NCBI GenBank assembly: GCA_002409145.1
Contig: DHUL01000023.1
Coordinates: 46,633 to 59,574 of the forward strand
DNA from: Bacteroidales bacterium UBA5235
Lineage (GTDB): Bacteria; Bacteroidota; Bacteroidia; Bacteroidales; VadinHA17
Direction of reading: 5' to 3'
Length of the DNA stretch: 12,942 bases
A program made the translations under genes and the position numbers. Below the pieces are notes generated by a model. The model was not told the DNA's origin. It searched no databases and saw nothing but the letters and a program-made list of their open reading frames with translations. Shown one piece after another: positions 1 to 8,403 of this stretch. How positions within the stretch are numbered: position 1 is the stretch's first letter; each line of letters opens with the position of its first letter.

Positions 1-698
1 CCGGTTGTCTTGTTAAGCCGTTCCAGCCGTCTCCCCTTCTCCCTCAGGGCTGCCCACACAATATTGTCAGAGTCAACGAAAACCTTGTCAACATAATTGG
101 AGGTACCCTCGAAGGTGTACCTCTTCAGTGTAGCGGTTGTAATGTCATATTTCAGGACTCCGTCTCCATATGTTGAGAACCATTTGTTGCCATCCCTGTC
201 CTCAGCCACGGTGTTGACTGAGGAGGTTATACGGATACCATCATCAGCAATCAGGCTTATTCTGGTATACTTTTGTTCTTCAATGTCATATATGAACAAT
301 CCCGGATTGGCCGCAATCCATATGTCATTGTTTTCATCTATGATCATATAGTTCACATCAGAGATTCTGAAGTCACTTGCGGCCGATGTGAGGAGCCGCT
401 CAAAACGGTCGCCGCAATACCGGTAAATCCCGTCCCTGGTACCCGCCCAGATACATCCGTCCCTGTCCACGCATATGCTTGCTATTGAGTTGGATTCAAG
501 TCCTTCCGCGGAAGTGAAATGCCTGAAATGCAGGGGTATTGACTGATCCGCAGCCAGGCAGGGCGCCGGCAGAATCAGAGATGCAATCCACAGAATGATC
601 AGGAAGGCTGTCTTCGCCTGCAGACTGCCTGAAGGCGTGGGCTGCCGGAATTCAGGTCCGGGTCCTGGTTGATTATCGTATTTTTCCGGGAGCTTCAC
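1..698 (-). CDS. Reg_prop beta-propeller sensor, N-terminal part (probable hybrid two-component regulator), runs off left edge
   Basis: Translating the minus strand gives one open frame from about position 722 to the window edge. It begins with a hydrophobic signal or anchor segment (AFLIILWIASLILPAPCLAA, about positions 614-555) and then four two-component-propeller (Reg_prop) repeats. Visible repeat cores are SICVDRDGCIWAGTRDGIYRY, YMIIDENNDIWIAANPGLF, NTVAEDRDGNKWFSTYGDGV and KVFVDSDNIVWAALRE. In Bacteroidetes, such periplasmic propellers usually head hybrid two-component systems (propeller, Y_Y_Y domain, histidine kinase, receiver, AraC-type DNA-binding domain) that bind oligosaccharides and switch on the adjacent susCD operon. 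The kinase part is outside the window, so the HTCS call is inferred from position and family. No ATG precedes the signal segment in this frame. I chose GTG at 698; TTG at 722 and CTG at 623 are alternatives. The SusC lacks the STN domain seen in sigma/anti-sigma-coupled transporters, which fits HTCS control. Confidence 0.8.
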   Translation of the reverse strand, partial: MKLPEKYDNQPGPGPEFRQPTPSGSLQAKTAFLIILWIASLILPAPCLAADQSIPLHFRHFTSAEGLESNSIASICVDRDGCIWAGTRDGIYRYCGDRFERLLTSAASDFRISDVNYMIIDENNDIWIAANPGLFIYDIEEQKYTRISLIADDGIRITSSVNTVAEDRDGNKWFSTYGDGVLKYDITTATLKRYTFEGTSNYVDKVFVDSDNIVWAALREKGRRLERLNKTT

Positions 699-751
699 GG
701 GGGTAATTGCTTCAATTATCAAAAGCCTGCAATTTACGATTTCCGGGGTAA

Positions 752-798
752 GGTACAAACCATAACGGACTGCTTTCGCAGCCCGTTATGCAAGTACC
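752..798 (-). terminator. Long hairpin after susD, before the sensor gene
   Basis: Positions 761-773 and 778-790 form a 13-bp stem (CATAACGG.CTGC against GCAG.CCGTTATG). In the minus-strand transcript the single imperfect position becomes a G-U wobble and the loop reads GAAA, a stable GNRA tetraloop. An outer 5-bp helix (752-756 with 794-798, GGTAC/GTACC) extends it across a small internal loop. The wobble and tetraloop make it most stable in RNA read leftward, in line with the end of the GH127-susC-susD transcript. No long U-run follows, so it could instead be an mRNA-stabilising or attenuating structure that limits read-through into the sensor gene. Confidence 0.6.
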
Positions 799-826
799 AT
801 TTGGTATAAAATTCATTGGTCCGATC

Positions 827-2524
827 CTAATATCCCGTGTTCTGTGTCAGGTTTGAGTTGGAATTCAGTGCATTCATCGGAATCGGGAACAGTTTGGTAT
901 GTCCGTCAGCTATGGCATCATGGTTGAACCAGTTCCTTGTTGAATAGGTTCCGAAGCGGATCATCTGTGTGCGACGCTGAGCTTCGCAGGCAAACTCCCA
1001 GCCCCACTCGTCATACAACCCTCCCAGGGTGACTGCCGCACCGTCACTTCCGCTCTGAATGAGAGGCTGCGAGTTCTCCAGATCTGGAAAGTCGGTCCAG
1101 GTCTTAACACCATCCTTGACATCTTTCCATTGCTGCAGGGTCAGTGAACCCCAGCCCAGTTTTCCGTATTTGATCTTTGTGTTCCCCTTGAGGTCAGCCA
1201 GGGTGATAGCCGGCGCCGGATCAACAGAACGCTGACGCACGGTATTGACCGCAATAACCGCATCGCCTTCATCCTGATTCATGCGAAGCAGGCACTCGGC
1301 TTTGGCCAGGTAAGCTTCAGCCAGGCGGAAATACGGAAAGTCATTGCTCCAGTAGAACTCAGTCTCCAGATCCTTCTCGAATTTATTGACCCTGTAGCCG
1401 AAATCAATGTTTGTCATTGATTCGCCGGCATCATTCTTGCAGGTGAGTGAAGGGAGATAATTGAGACAGGTCCAGACCACTGTATTGGGGTCATCCTTCT
1501 CCATCTGCGGACCTATCATCCAGGTCTTTTCCAGGCGGGGATCACCCTCAGCATAACTCTTGATAAACTGCGGATTGGCGCAGCTTCCGCCCCATGTCTG
1601 ATAGTCCCATCCGAAATGGTTCCTTGCAATGGGAGGATACCATTTTGCGCTCTGGCAGAAAGTCCTGGAATAATACTTTCCGTCATATGGAACTGCAAAG
1701 ATCACCTCGGGATTGGAGGGTCCGAGCTCTACCTTGAAGTTATCAGAGTAGTCAGCAGCCAGGCTGTAAACACCGGAATTGATAATCTCATTGGCATAAT
1801 CCAGTGCCTTCCCCCATTGAGGGGTGCCTGTATAGACCTCTGCGTTCAGGTAAACGCGCATCAGCGCCATCATCACACCCCAGTGATTAAGACGTCCGTA
1901 TGACAGCACATCGGCAGTCTTGCTCAATCGCCCTGCTGTAAGTATTTCAGTGAATTCGGTCACCACAAAGTCATAAACCTGTTGACGGGTAGCCTGAACA
2001 GGCAGTTCAGCAGAGAAGGTGGTCACAATAGGTACATTGCCATGAGTGTCAAGCAGTATGGAATACCAGAGTGCGCGCACTGCCCGCAGTTCATCTACAG
2101 TTGCAGCCTTCAGCTCCTCATCCATCTCATACTTGCCTGCCTCTATCTCGTCCTTGACGCTGTTGGCCCTGTTGATTCCGAAGAAGCATGTTTCATATAC
2201 ATTCTGCGACTGCCACGCCTCGGGAGTCCAGGTGTGCTTGTGCATGCGCTGGTAAGTACCGCCGTCATCCCATCCGTTCGGGCGAACCGGTGTGATGATG
2301 ATATCTCCGGGTTCCTCCTGGCAATCAAACAGACCCTGCCAGTCCATGATGAACTGAAGGGGTACGTAAGCACCTCCCATCAGGGCAACAATATCTTCCT
2401 GTGATGCGGTGAATGACTCCTCGGTAATCTCGGAGTAAACCTCTTCATCCAGATTGAAACAGCCTGTGCAGCAGAACACTGCTGCTGCTGCTATAATCAA
2501 TAATCCTATCTTAAATTTTTTCAT
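827..2524 (-). CDS. susD: SusD/RagB-family outer-membrane glycan-binding lipoprotein
   Basis: The 565-residue protein starts with a lipoprotein signal peptide (MKKFKIGLLIIAAAAV, then CCTGC; lipidated Cys at residue 22). The mature end is acidic (CFNLDEE), which resembles Bacteroidetes surface-export signals. The N-terminal third has the SusD-like helical pattern, with a residue 147-155 stretch RAVRALWYS typical of the TPR core. The C-terminal region shows the family's conserved WEFACEAQRR, IRFGTY, KLFPIP and LTQNTGY segments. Length is normal for the family (about 500-600 residues). SusD proteins cap the SusC barrel on the cell surface and deliver oligosaccharides to it. The gene follows susC after 13 bases on the same strand, so the two are surely co-transcribed. 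Ligand cannot be read from the sequence; the neighbouring GH127 suggests an arabinofuranose-containing glycan. The symbol is a family label, not a claim that the ligand is starch. Confidence 0.95.
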   Translation of the reverse strand: MKKFKIGLLIIAAAAVFCCTGCFNLDEEVYSEITEESFTASQEDIVALMGGAYVPLQFIMDWQGLFDCQEEPGDIIITPVRPNGWDDGGTYQRMHKHTWTPEAWQSQNVYETCFFGINRANSVKDEIEAGKYEMDEELKAATVDELRAVRALWYSILLDTHGNVPIVTTFSAELPVQATRQQVYDFVVTEFTEILTAGRLSKTADVLSYGRLNHWGVMMALMRVYLNAEVYTGTPQWGKALDYANEIINSGVYSLAADYSDNFKVELGPSNPEVIFAVPYDGKYYSRTFCQSAKWYPPIARNHFGWDYQTWGGSCANPQFIKSYAEGDPRLEKTWMIGPQMEKDDPNTVVWTCLNYLPSLTCKNDAGESMTNIDFGYRVNKFEKDLETEFYWSNDFPYFRLAEAYLAKAECLLRMNQDEGDAVIAVNTVRQRSVDPAPAITLADLKGNTKIKYGKLGWGSLTLQQWKDVKDGVKTWTDFPDLENSQPLIQSGSDGAAVTLGGLYDEWGWEFACEAQRRTQMIRFGTYSTRNWFNHDAIADGHTKLFPIPMNALNSNSNLTQNTGY

Positions 2525-2537
2525 ATTGCGGTCAGTT

Positions 2538-5500
2538 TTAGAAAGTCATGTTCACACCGAACGTAAATGAGCGTACGGTAGGATATTTATCACGTTCATC
2601 CGTCCCGGGGTCAATTGATCCGCCCGATCCGTAAGTCATCCTGACCTCGGGATCAAGACCGGTGTAACCGGTAAGGGTTGCAACATTGTAAACAGAGGCA
2701 TATACCCTGAGGTTCTGTATACTCTTGATATTCGCCACATTAAAGGTATATCCAATGGTCAGGTTGTCAACCTTCCAGTAGTCGCCGTTCTCGATATAAT
2801 AGCTCAGGTAACGCTGCGAGTCACTTATAGTGGTCTTTTCACCTGTCTTCTGCCCGGTACGCGGATCAACGATATCGATCTCGTCAAAAGCGCTGGTCAG
2901 CATATTATACTGGATATTGGGGTTGCCATAGAACATCTTCTGGTAGTTCAGTATCTGGAATGCAAATGCACCTCTCATGCTGACTGCCAGGTCGAGGCCC
3001 TTGTACTGGAAATTGTTGTTCCAGTTGAGGAAGTACTTCGGAACACCGTTCCCGAGAATCTGCCAGTCTTCTGAGCCGGCATTCTCAGCCAGGTCATAAT
3101 ACTTGCTTACCGGAACGCCATCTTCATAATTATAGCGTTCAACCAGCCAGTAACCTCCGGCATTGAGGCCGACTGACCTCAGGCCGTAGAAGTTGCCAAG
3201 AGCCCAGCCTTCCTTAACACGGTGGGTTGTGGTCTGGATTGGCTCACCGGTGTAACCTGTATCGAAATAGTCAGTGGTAAGCTGGAACTCATCATTCTGA
3301 AGTGAAAGAAGCTCGTTCTTGTTCGATGAGTATGTCAGGCTGGTATTCCAGTTGAAGTCAGCGGTCTGAACCGGTACTGCATTCAGCATAACCTCAATAC
3401 CGCGGTTACGTATCTCACACACGTTGGCATAAATATACCTGTACTGGTAGGGCGGAGAAGGCACTTCATAATTGTAAAGACCGTCCTTGGTGTCGCGCTG
3501 ATACACATCCACCGAGCCGTTCAGCCTGCTGTTAAACACACTGAAGTCAAATCCCACGTTGTACTCATTCTTCTTTTCCCAGCGCAGGTTGGGATTCGCG
3601 TTGCGAACAGGTTCCAGCGTCTGGATGTAATTACCGTTATAGAAGAAATACTGACTGTAGTCAAGTGATGCCAGTGATTCATAGTTTGAGGATGCATCAA
3701 TACCGGTTATACCGAAGCCTGCACGCAGCTTGAGGTTGTCAAGCCAGGTCACATCGCTCATGAAGTCCTCGTTATTTATACGCCAGCCCACTGAAATGCC
3801 GGGGAAATTACCCCATTTGTTATTGGCGCCGAACTTTGACGAACCCTCCCTGCGGAATGATGCCATTAACAGGTAACGGTCATCATAGTTATAGGTAGCA
3901 CGGGTAAATAACCCGATGAGTTTTGTATTCGACTTGGACGATGAAACCGAGGCAAGACCTTCCTTTATTCCAAGCCCACGGCCAAGAGAGTTGTATGTAT
4001 AACTGTCACTCGGGAAATTCTTGTTTGAAGCTCCGAAACTTTCCCATGTGCTGTTCTCATAGTTGTAACCTACAATTGCCGTGATATGATGGTTTCCGCC
4101 CAGGGTCCTGTTCCAGTTGGCGCTGAGCTCTGCCATATCATAGAGGAAATCTGAGGTATAACGTGAGGCATAGCCATTGTCACCGCCCTCGGTGTTGCTC
4201 ACATCCTTCTTTGTGTAATAGTAGCCCGAAAGATAGCCCTGACCCTTGCGCGTATACATAGCCTTGAATGTAAGAGCATCTGTAGGCTTGAACTCAAGTC
4301 CACCGGTGGCACGCAGGTTGCGTGAACGGGTCATCCCTATGCGCTCATTCAGATATGAAACAGGGTTGTCATAGAAATAGACTTTCCTTTCAACATAATT
4401 GCCGTCTTCATCATATACAGGCTGGGTAGGATTCTGAATACAGGCCATGCGGTAGATGTAATCGTAATTGTTGGGCATGTCTGTCTTCTCCTCATTGGCA
4501 ATCATGGAAAAACTGGCGCTGAGTTTGTTATCAAACATCGAATGGGCAATCTGCAGGCGGGCACGGATGTTGTCAGCGCCTGAGGTTTTCATTGTGCCCT
4601 GCTTCTGATCATATGTCAGTGTGGCCAGGTATCCTGTCTGGGTTGAACCTCCTCTGAGTGTAAGGTTATGCACATGCGAGATTGCGTTTCGGCTGATCTC
4701 GTCAAGCCAGTTAACGTCAGAGCCGAAATCGGCCTCGTTCGCTCCTGACCATGATTTGCCCTCAGCCCATTTTTCGCGCAGTTCCGTGGCATTCAGGAAA
4801 TCAGGCCTCTTAAGCCATGATGATGCAGAGACATAGCCGCTGTATTCAATAGTGGGAGCCATATCCTTCTGTAGTCCCTTGGTAGTTATGATGATCACAC
4901 CATTGGTGCCGCGGGTACCGTAAATAGCCGTTGAAGACCCGTCCTTCAGAACGTCGATTGAGACAATATCTTCAGGAGCAACTGTACTGAATGAACCGGG
5001 AACGCCATCGACCAGGATCAGCGGATCGGTTGATCCGGTGATTGTTGAGAAACCACGAAGAAGCACCGATGTTGATGCGGTAGGGTTACCTGACGGAAGG
5101 CTTATCTGGAGACCGGCCACCTTGCCCTGAACGAGCTGCCCGGCATCGAGGATTGCTCCTTTGTTGAAGGCTTCTGTCTTCACACTGGCCACGGAACTAG
5201 TCACATCAGCTCTTTTCTGGGTACCGTAACCTATGACGACCACCTCATCCAGGACTGACACATTCTCCTTAAGAACCACACGGAAATCCCTTGTGCTGCC
5301 AACGGTTAACTCCTGTGACAGATAACCGAGGAAAGAGACAACTATCACTGATTCAGGTCCGCTGACCTCAAGGGTAAAGCGGCCGTCAAGACCTGTGGCT
5401 GTCCCGTTCACCGTTCCTTTTTCAATGACATTCGCACTGATTACCGGTTCCCCGGCTTCGTCAATGACAATACCGGTAATTCTGACAGCCGGCGCCATTG

Positions 5501-5630
5501 CTCCGCCTTGCCCTGCACTGGCATTACCCCCGGTACAGATGAACAGGAGAAAACAGAGAACCACACTGAGCAGTCTTATGCCGGTTTTCTCTTTTTTGAT
5601 TTGAAGGAATACATTCATATTTCTAAACAT
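2538..5630 (-). CDS. susC: SusC/RagA-family TonB-dependent outer-membrane transporter
   Basis: This 1030-residue protein has a signal peptide (hydrophobic core LLSVVLCFLLFICTG, residues 20-34). A carboxypeptidase-regulatory-like beta-sandwich (about 50-121; GIVIDEAGEPVISANVIEKG) follows, then a TonB-box-like segment DEVVVIGYG (128-136). The plug domain (about 138-252) contains LLRGFSTITGSTDPLILVDG and AIYGTRGTNGVIIITT, and a 22-strand-type beta-barrel runs to a C-terminal Phe (FTFGVNMTF). Length and order are standard for SusC. It imports oligosaccharides captured by SusD using TonB energy. There is no N-terminal STN domain, so signalling through a FecR-type anti-sigma factor is unlikely. ATG at 5630 is used; ATG at 5618 would also leave an intact signal peptide. 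The gene begins 30 bases after the GH127 gene on the same strand, which implies an operon in the order GH127, susC, susD. Confidence 0.96.
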   Translation of the reverse strand: MFRNMNVFLQIKKEKTGIRLLSVVLCFLLFICTGGNASAGQGGAMAPAVRITGIVIDEAGEPVISANVIEKGTVNGTATGLDGRFTLEVSGPESVIVVSFLGYLSQELTVGSTRDFRVVLKENVSVLDEVVVIGYGTQKRADVTSSVASVKTEAFNKGAILDAGQLVQGKVAGLQISLPSGNPTASTSVLLRGFSTITGSTDPLILVDGVPGSFSTVAPEDIVSIDVLKDGSSTAIYGTRGTNGVIIITTKGLQKDMAPTIEYSGYVSASSWLKRPDFLNATELREKWAEGKSWSGANEADFGSDVNWLDEISRNAISHVHNLTLRGGSTQTGYLATLTYDQKQGTMKTSGADNIRARLQIAHSMFDNKLSASFSMIANEEKTDMPNNYDYIYRMACIQNPTQPVYDEDGNYVERKVYFYDNPVSYLNERIGMTRSRNLRATGGLEFKPTDALTFKAMYTRKGQGYLSGYYYTKKDVSNTEGGDNGYASRYTSDFLYDMAELSANWNRTLGGNHHITAIVGYNYENSTWESFGASNKNFPSDSYTYNSLGRGLGIKEGLASVSSSKSNTKLIGLFTRATYNYDDRYLLMASFRREGSSKFGANNKWGNFPGISVGWRINNEDFMSDVTWLDNLKLRAGFGITGIDASSNYESLASLDYSQYFFYNGNYIQTLEPVRNANPNLRWEKKNEYNVGFDFSVFNSRLNGSVDVYQRDTKDGLYNYEVPSPPYQYRYIYANVCEIRNRGIEVMLNAVPVQTADFNWNTSLTYSSNKNELLSLQNDEFQLTTDYFDTGYTGEPIQTTTHRVKEGWALGNFYGLRSVGLNAGGYWLVERYNYEDGVPVSKYYDLAENAGSEDWQILGNGVPKYFLNWNNNFQYKGLDLAVSMRGAFAFQILNYQKMFYGNPNIQYNMLTSAFDEIDIVDPRTGQKTGEKTTISDSQRYLSYYIENGDYWKVDNLTIGYTFNVANIKSIQNLRVYASVYNVATLTGYTGLDPEVRMTYGSGGSIDPGTDERDKYPTVRSFTFGVNMTF

Positions 5631-5660
5631 TTATAGGTTATATTATTAAGGTTTCAATGA

Positions 5661-8132
5661 TTATTGCACTTTCCATTCAATGATACCTCCTGAAGCCCCT
5701 TTCTGCGGCCGGGCAGTTATTTTCAGACCCCGGGTATTCACGGGACTGAACTTCAACGTGTTATACCTGTCCTTCTCAACTGTATAATCTCCCCTTTTGT
5801 CTACCGGAAGCCACTGGTCGCTGTCAGACAGGTAAAAGAGTTCCCAGGATTGCGGAACACGGTAGTTTACGTCATAATGATCAAAATCAAGCCAGTATAC
5901 CTGCACTTCTGAAACTGTCTCCGGCTTCTCAAAAAGGTAAGCCACGTTTTCATCCTCGCCCCTGTTGCCAAACCAGCAATAATATGGTTTGCCGATATCA
6001 GATGAGCCGGAGGGCTCCCACTGGTCATTCACACCCCAGACGGGTATCCCGGGAATATCAGCCTCTCCGCTCCGGTACAGGGCCGGACTGTTAAAGCCGG
6101 GCCATCCGTTCGGCTCCCCGGTAAGCTTAATGGCATATGCCTTTGAGGCAATGGTAGGGACAGGCCGGGGATGTGCCCCGTCAGCGCCGGTGGGAATCCA
6201 CACTGCCATCCGGCCGGCACCCCTGTTGCACCAGGTGGAATAAGGAATGGCAGTGCAGGTGCTTTCGGTAACTCTACCTTCTGTATCAACCTGCGCTGCC
6301 GGCCCTTCCAACTTAACAACCCCATTCAATAAATCTTTGTCATAAACTGCTTCAAAAACAGCGTCTGCCGGAATGAACTTGTTGAATACCTCGCCGTCAG
6401 GCTGATCGCAGCCTTCCAGGCAATAGACAACAGGCCCCCTTTCAATTGCCAGCTTGCCGGCATCTGCCTTTACCCTGTCATTGGCTCTGACCCGGCGTAC
6501 CTCCATTGGCAGCACCAGTTCAACAACATCATTGGAAGACCAGGTTCTGTCTATATTAATGTATCCGTCCTTCCCCCTACCCCTGATTTTTTTTCCATTG
6601 ATACTTATTGTTACTGGTGTCGCCTTGGAAGTATAGGTATAAAGATCCGTTCCCGCAGGTCTGTCTCCGGCCCACCCGGGGATGCGGAATTTAATGCTGA
6701 ATCTTGAGGTTTTGTCAGGACTGACTGTGATGGCAATCCTTCCATCCCAAGGGTATTCAGTTGTCTGCACAATGGAAGTCCTGTTTCCGGGTGTCTCTAT
6801 TATTGCACGGCCGGCGGCATACATATTTACATATATGTCTTCGCCCTGCAGGGCATACATATAACCCGGCACTGATGCCATGAAGCGGGTTACGTTACCG
6901 GGGCAACATGCACACCCGAACCAGGGCTGCCGCTCATGCTGCCCCATTGACTCCAGCGGGTTATCATAAAAGAAACGGTCTCCGCTGAGCGAAACCCCGG
7001 AAATGACACCGTTGTACATTGCCCTCTCATACACATCGGCATACTTTGCCTCTCCGGTGGCAAGAAACATCCTGTAATTCCAGTATACATTAGCAATTGA
7101 GGCGCAGGTCTCGCAGTAATTTTCCATGTTATGGAGCTCATAGTCCGGACCGAATCCTTCGCCCTGCGGGCGTGAACCTATGCCTCCGGTAATATAGAGC
7201 TTTCTGCCTGCCATGTTCTCCCATATCCGTTTGATGGCCGTGAAGTAGTCTTTGTCACCTGTCAGTGAAGCCACATCAGCTACTCCGGAATAGAGGTAAC
7301 CGGCACGAACGGCATGCCCCACAATCTCCTCCTGCTCAAGAATGGGCATATGATCCTGGCTGTATTCGCTAAGGGCATGTCCGTCAGTCCCGCGGCCGGT
7401 CTCTTCAACGAAATACTTTGCCAGGTCAAGGTATTTCTGTTCACCGGTGACCTTGTACAACTTACAAAGGGCCATCTCCACTATGGGGTGGCCGGAGGGA
7501 ACATGCTTCTGCCCCTCCCCCGGGCCGAACACCTCGCAGATAAGGTCAGCATTCTTCAGTGCCACATCAAGGAAGGTTCGTTTACCTGTAGACTGGTAAT
7601 GCGCAATTGCTGCCTCATACATGTGACCTGAATTATACAGCTCATGACTGTTGATTCTTTCCCATTTTGAAGAACCCCACCAACCCGACAGCCGTTCACA
7701 TTTATTGGTGACACACGTGGTGAGATAGCCGTCAGGCTCCTGCGCTGCGGCTATGAGGCCGATGACGCTGTCAAGGTAATGGTCAAGAAGGGGATCATAA
7801 TGTGCAGCCAGCGAATATGAGGCTCCTTCAATTATTTTGTACGGATCAGTGTCATCAAAGGAAAAATCGCCTTTATGCTCACCCTCGATAAACCCTGCAG
7901 CCAGGGCGAAATTGTCAAACCTGCCGTTCACTTCACACTGACGAAATGCCGAGGGAATGCTCACCGTGCGATTGATCTCTATCCTGGGAGCCCAGAATGA
8001 ATCTGACAGACGTACCCTGGTAAACGGTACTTCCGTTATCGGCTGACTGTTGTTCTCTGAGCCGCATGAACACAGCAACAGCAGCACAGCCATCAAAGGA
8101 TAAGTAAATAGATTGACCAGTTTGAAATGCAT
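5661..8132 (-). CDS. GH127-type beta-L-arabinofuranosidase lipoprotein
   Basis: This protein matches the DUF1680/glycoside hydrolase family 127 pattern (close relative GH146 cannot be excluded). Numbered from ATG 8132 (823 residues), it shows a lipoprotein signal (LLLLCSC, lipidated Cys at 23) and an (alpha/alpha)6-barrel catalytic domain starting near VRLSDSFWAPRIE. Glu325 in GEGFGPDYE fits the family's general acid/base, Glu341 and Cys343 in ETCASIA fit the zinc ligands, and Cys409-Cys410 in CACCPGN hold the nucleophilic Cys and a further ligand. The 16-residue gap between the two Glu equals that between Glu322 and Glu338 of Bifidobacterium HypBA1. A beta-sandwich region follows, and a discoidin-like C-terminal domain (NDQWEPSGSSD to the end). 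The frame extends upstream to a TTG at 8177, but ATG 8132 gives a normal signal peptide and lies downstream of the promoter element at 8162-8169. It should release terminal beta-L-arabinofuranose, tethered to the outer membrane or periplasmic face. Confidence 0.9.
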   Translation of the reverse strand: MHFKLVNLFTYPLMAVLLLLCSCGSENNSQPITEVPFTRVRLSDSFWAPRIEINRTVSIPSAFRQCEVNGRFDNFALAAGFIEGEHKGDFSFDDTDPYKIIEGASYSLAAHYDPLLDHYLDSVIGLIAAAQEPDGYLTTCVTNKCERLSGWWGSSKWERINSHELYNSGHMYEAAIAHYQSTGKRTFLDVALKNADLICEVFGPGEGQKHVPSGHPIVEMALCKLYKVTGEQKYLDLAKYFVEETGRGTDGHALSEYSQDHMPILEQEEIVGHAVRAGYLYSGVADVASLTGDKDYFTAIKRIWENMAGRKLYITGGIGSRPQGEGFGPDYELHNMENYCETCASIANVYWNYRMFLATGEAKYADVYERAMYNGVISGVSLSGDRFFYDNPLESMGQHERQPWFGCACCPGNVTRFMASVPGYMYALQGEDIYVNMYAAGRAIIETPGNRTSIVQTTEYPWDGRIAITVSPDKTSRFSIKFRIPGWAGDRPAGTDLYTYTSKATPVTISINGKKIRGRGKDGYINIDRTWSSNDVVELVLPMEVRRVRANDRVKADAGKLAIERGPVVYCLEGCDQPDGEVFNKFIPADAVFEAVYDKDLLNGVVKLEGPAAQVDTEGRVTESTCTAIPYSTWCNRGAGRMAVWIPTGADGAHPRPVPTIASKAYAIKLTGEPNGWPGFNSPALYRSGEADIPGIPVWGVNDQWEPSGSSDIGKPYYCWFGNRGEDENVAYLFEKPETVSEVQVYWLDFDHYDVNYRVPQSWELFYLSDSDQWLPVDKRGDYTVEKDRYNTLKFSPVNTRGLKITARPQKGASGGIIEWKVQ

Positions 8133-8403
8133 AGTATATAACGGAATGAATTGTAGCAACTCAAAGGTATGGAACAAGAGTAAGCCTCACTAGCAACATT
8201 GTCCTTAATGCTGACAATATCGTCCAATAATATAGAAAAGCTTTCGTGCCCATTAGCACGTACTTAGGGCATCTTAGTCCGGATTCACATTTGGATTATT
8301 GGTATAGTTTTTCGGACAATTGTTACCTGTCCGTTTTTAAAATAGGGCCTACTTTTATAACAATAAATCAACCGGCAAATAAAAGTTTAATCCTAAATAT
8401 TGA
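8133..8403. promoter_or_regulatory. Divergent regulatory region with three inverted repeats
   Basis: This AT-rich gap separates the minus-strand operon from the plus-strand lipoprotein genes and must hold promoters for both. Three inverted repeats are visible: ATTGTC/GACAAT at 8198-8203 and 8213-8218 (9-base spacer), CGTGC/GCACG at 8245-8249 and 8256-8260 (6-base spacer), and CGGACA/TGTCCG at 8313-8318 and 8328-8333 (9-base spacer). The motif GGACAAT occurs on the minus strand at 8198-8204 and on the plus strand at 8314-8320. These are candidate operators. For the plus-strand gene the closest -7 match is TACTTTTA at 8350-8357 (7 of 8). The third repeat is followed by TTTTTAA and could also act as a small attenuator in the plus direction. 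No coding sequence is seen here. Confidence 0.5.
8162..8169 (-). promoter_or_regulatory. Bacteroidetes-type -7 promoter element for the GH127-susCD operon
   Basis: The minus strand reads TACCTTTG, a perfect match to the Bacteroidetes -7 consensus TAnnTTTG. It would start transcription about 20-25 bases before the ATG at 8132, a plausible leader length. A -33 TTTG/TTG at the usual 19-21-base spacing is not evident (the nearest TTG is about 24 bases away), so this promoter may depend on an activator, as expected for an HTCS target. The match is short and could be chance. Confidence 0.45.

Noticed and set aside
97..488. Two short plus-strand open frames at the left end
   Set aside because: They are antisense to the propeller repeats of the sensor gene, which show clear family motifs.
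1982..2404. Plus-strand open frame of 140 codons inside the susD gene
   Set aside because: It is antisense to a clearly conserved SusD coding region and its product resembles no known protein family; it is a shadow frame.
8133..8177. Upstream 15-residue extension of the GH127 protein starting at TTG 8177
   Set aside because: The extension would place a non-signal stretch before the lipoprotein signal, and the likely -7 promoter element lies within it.
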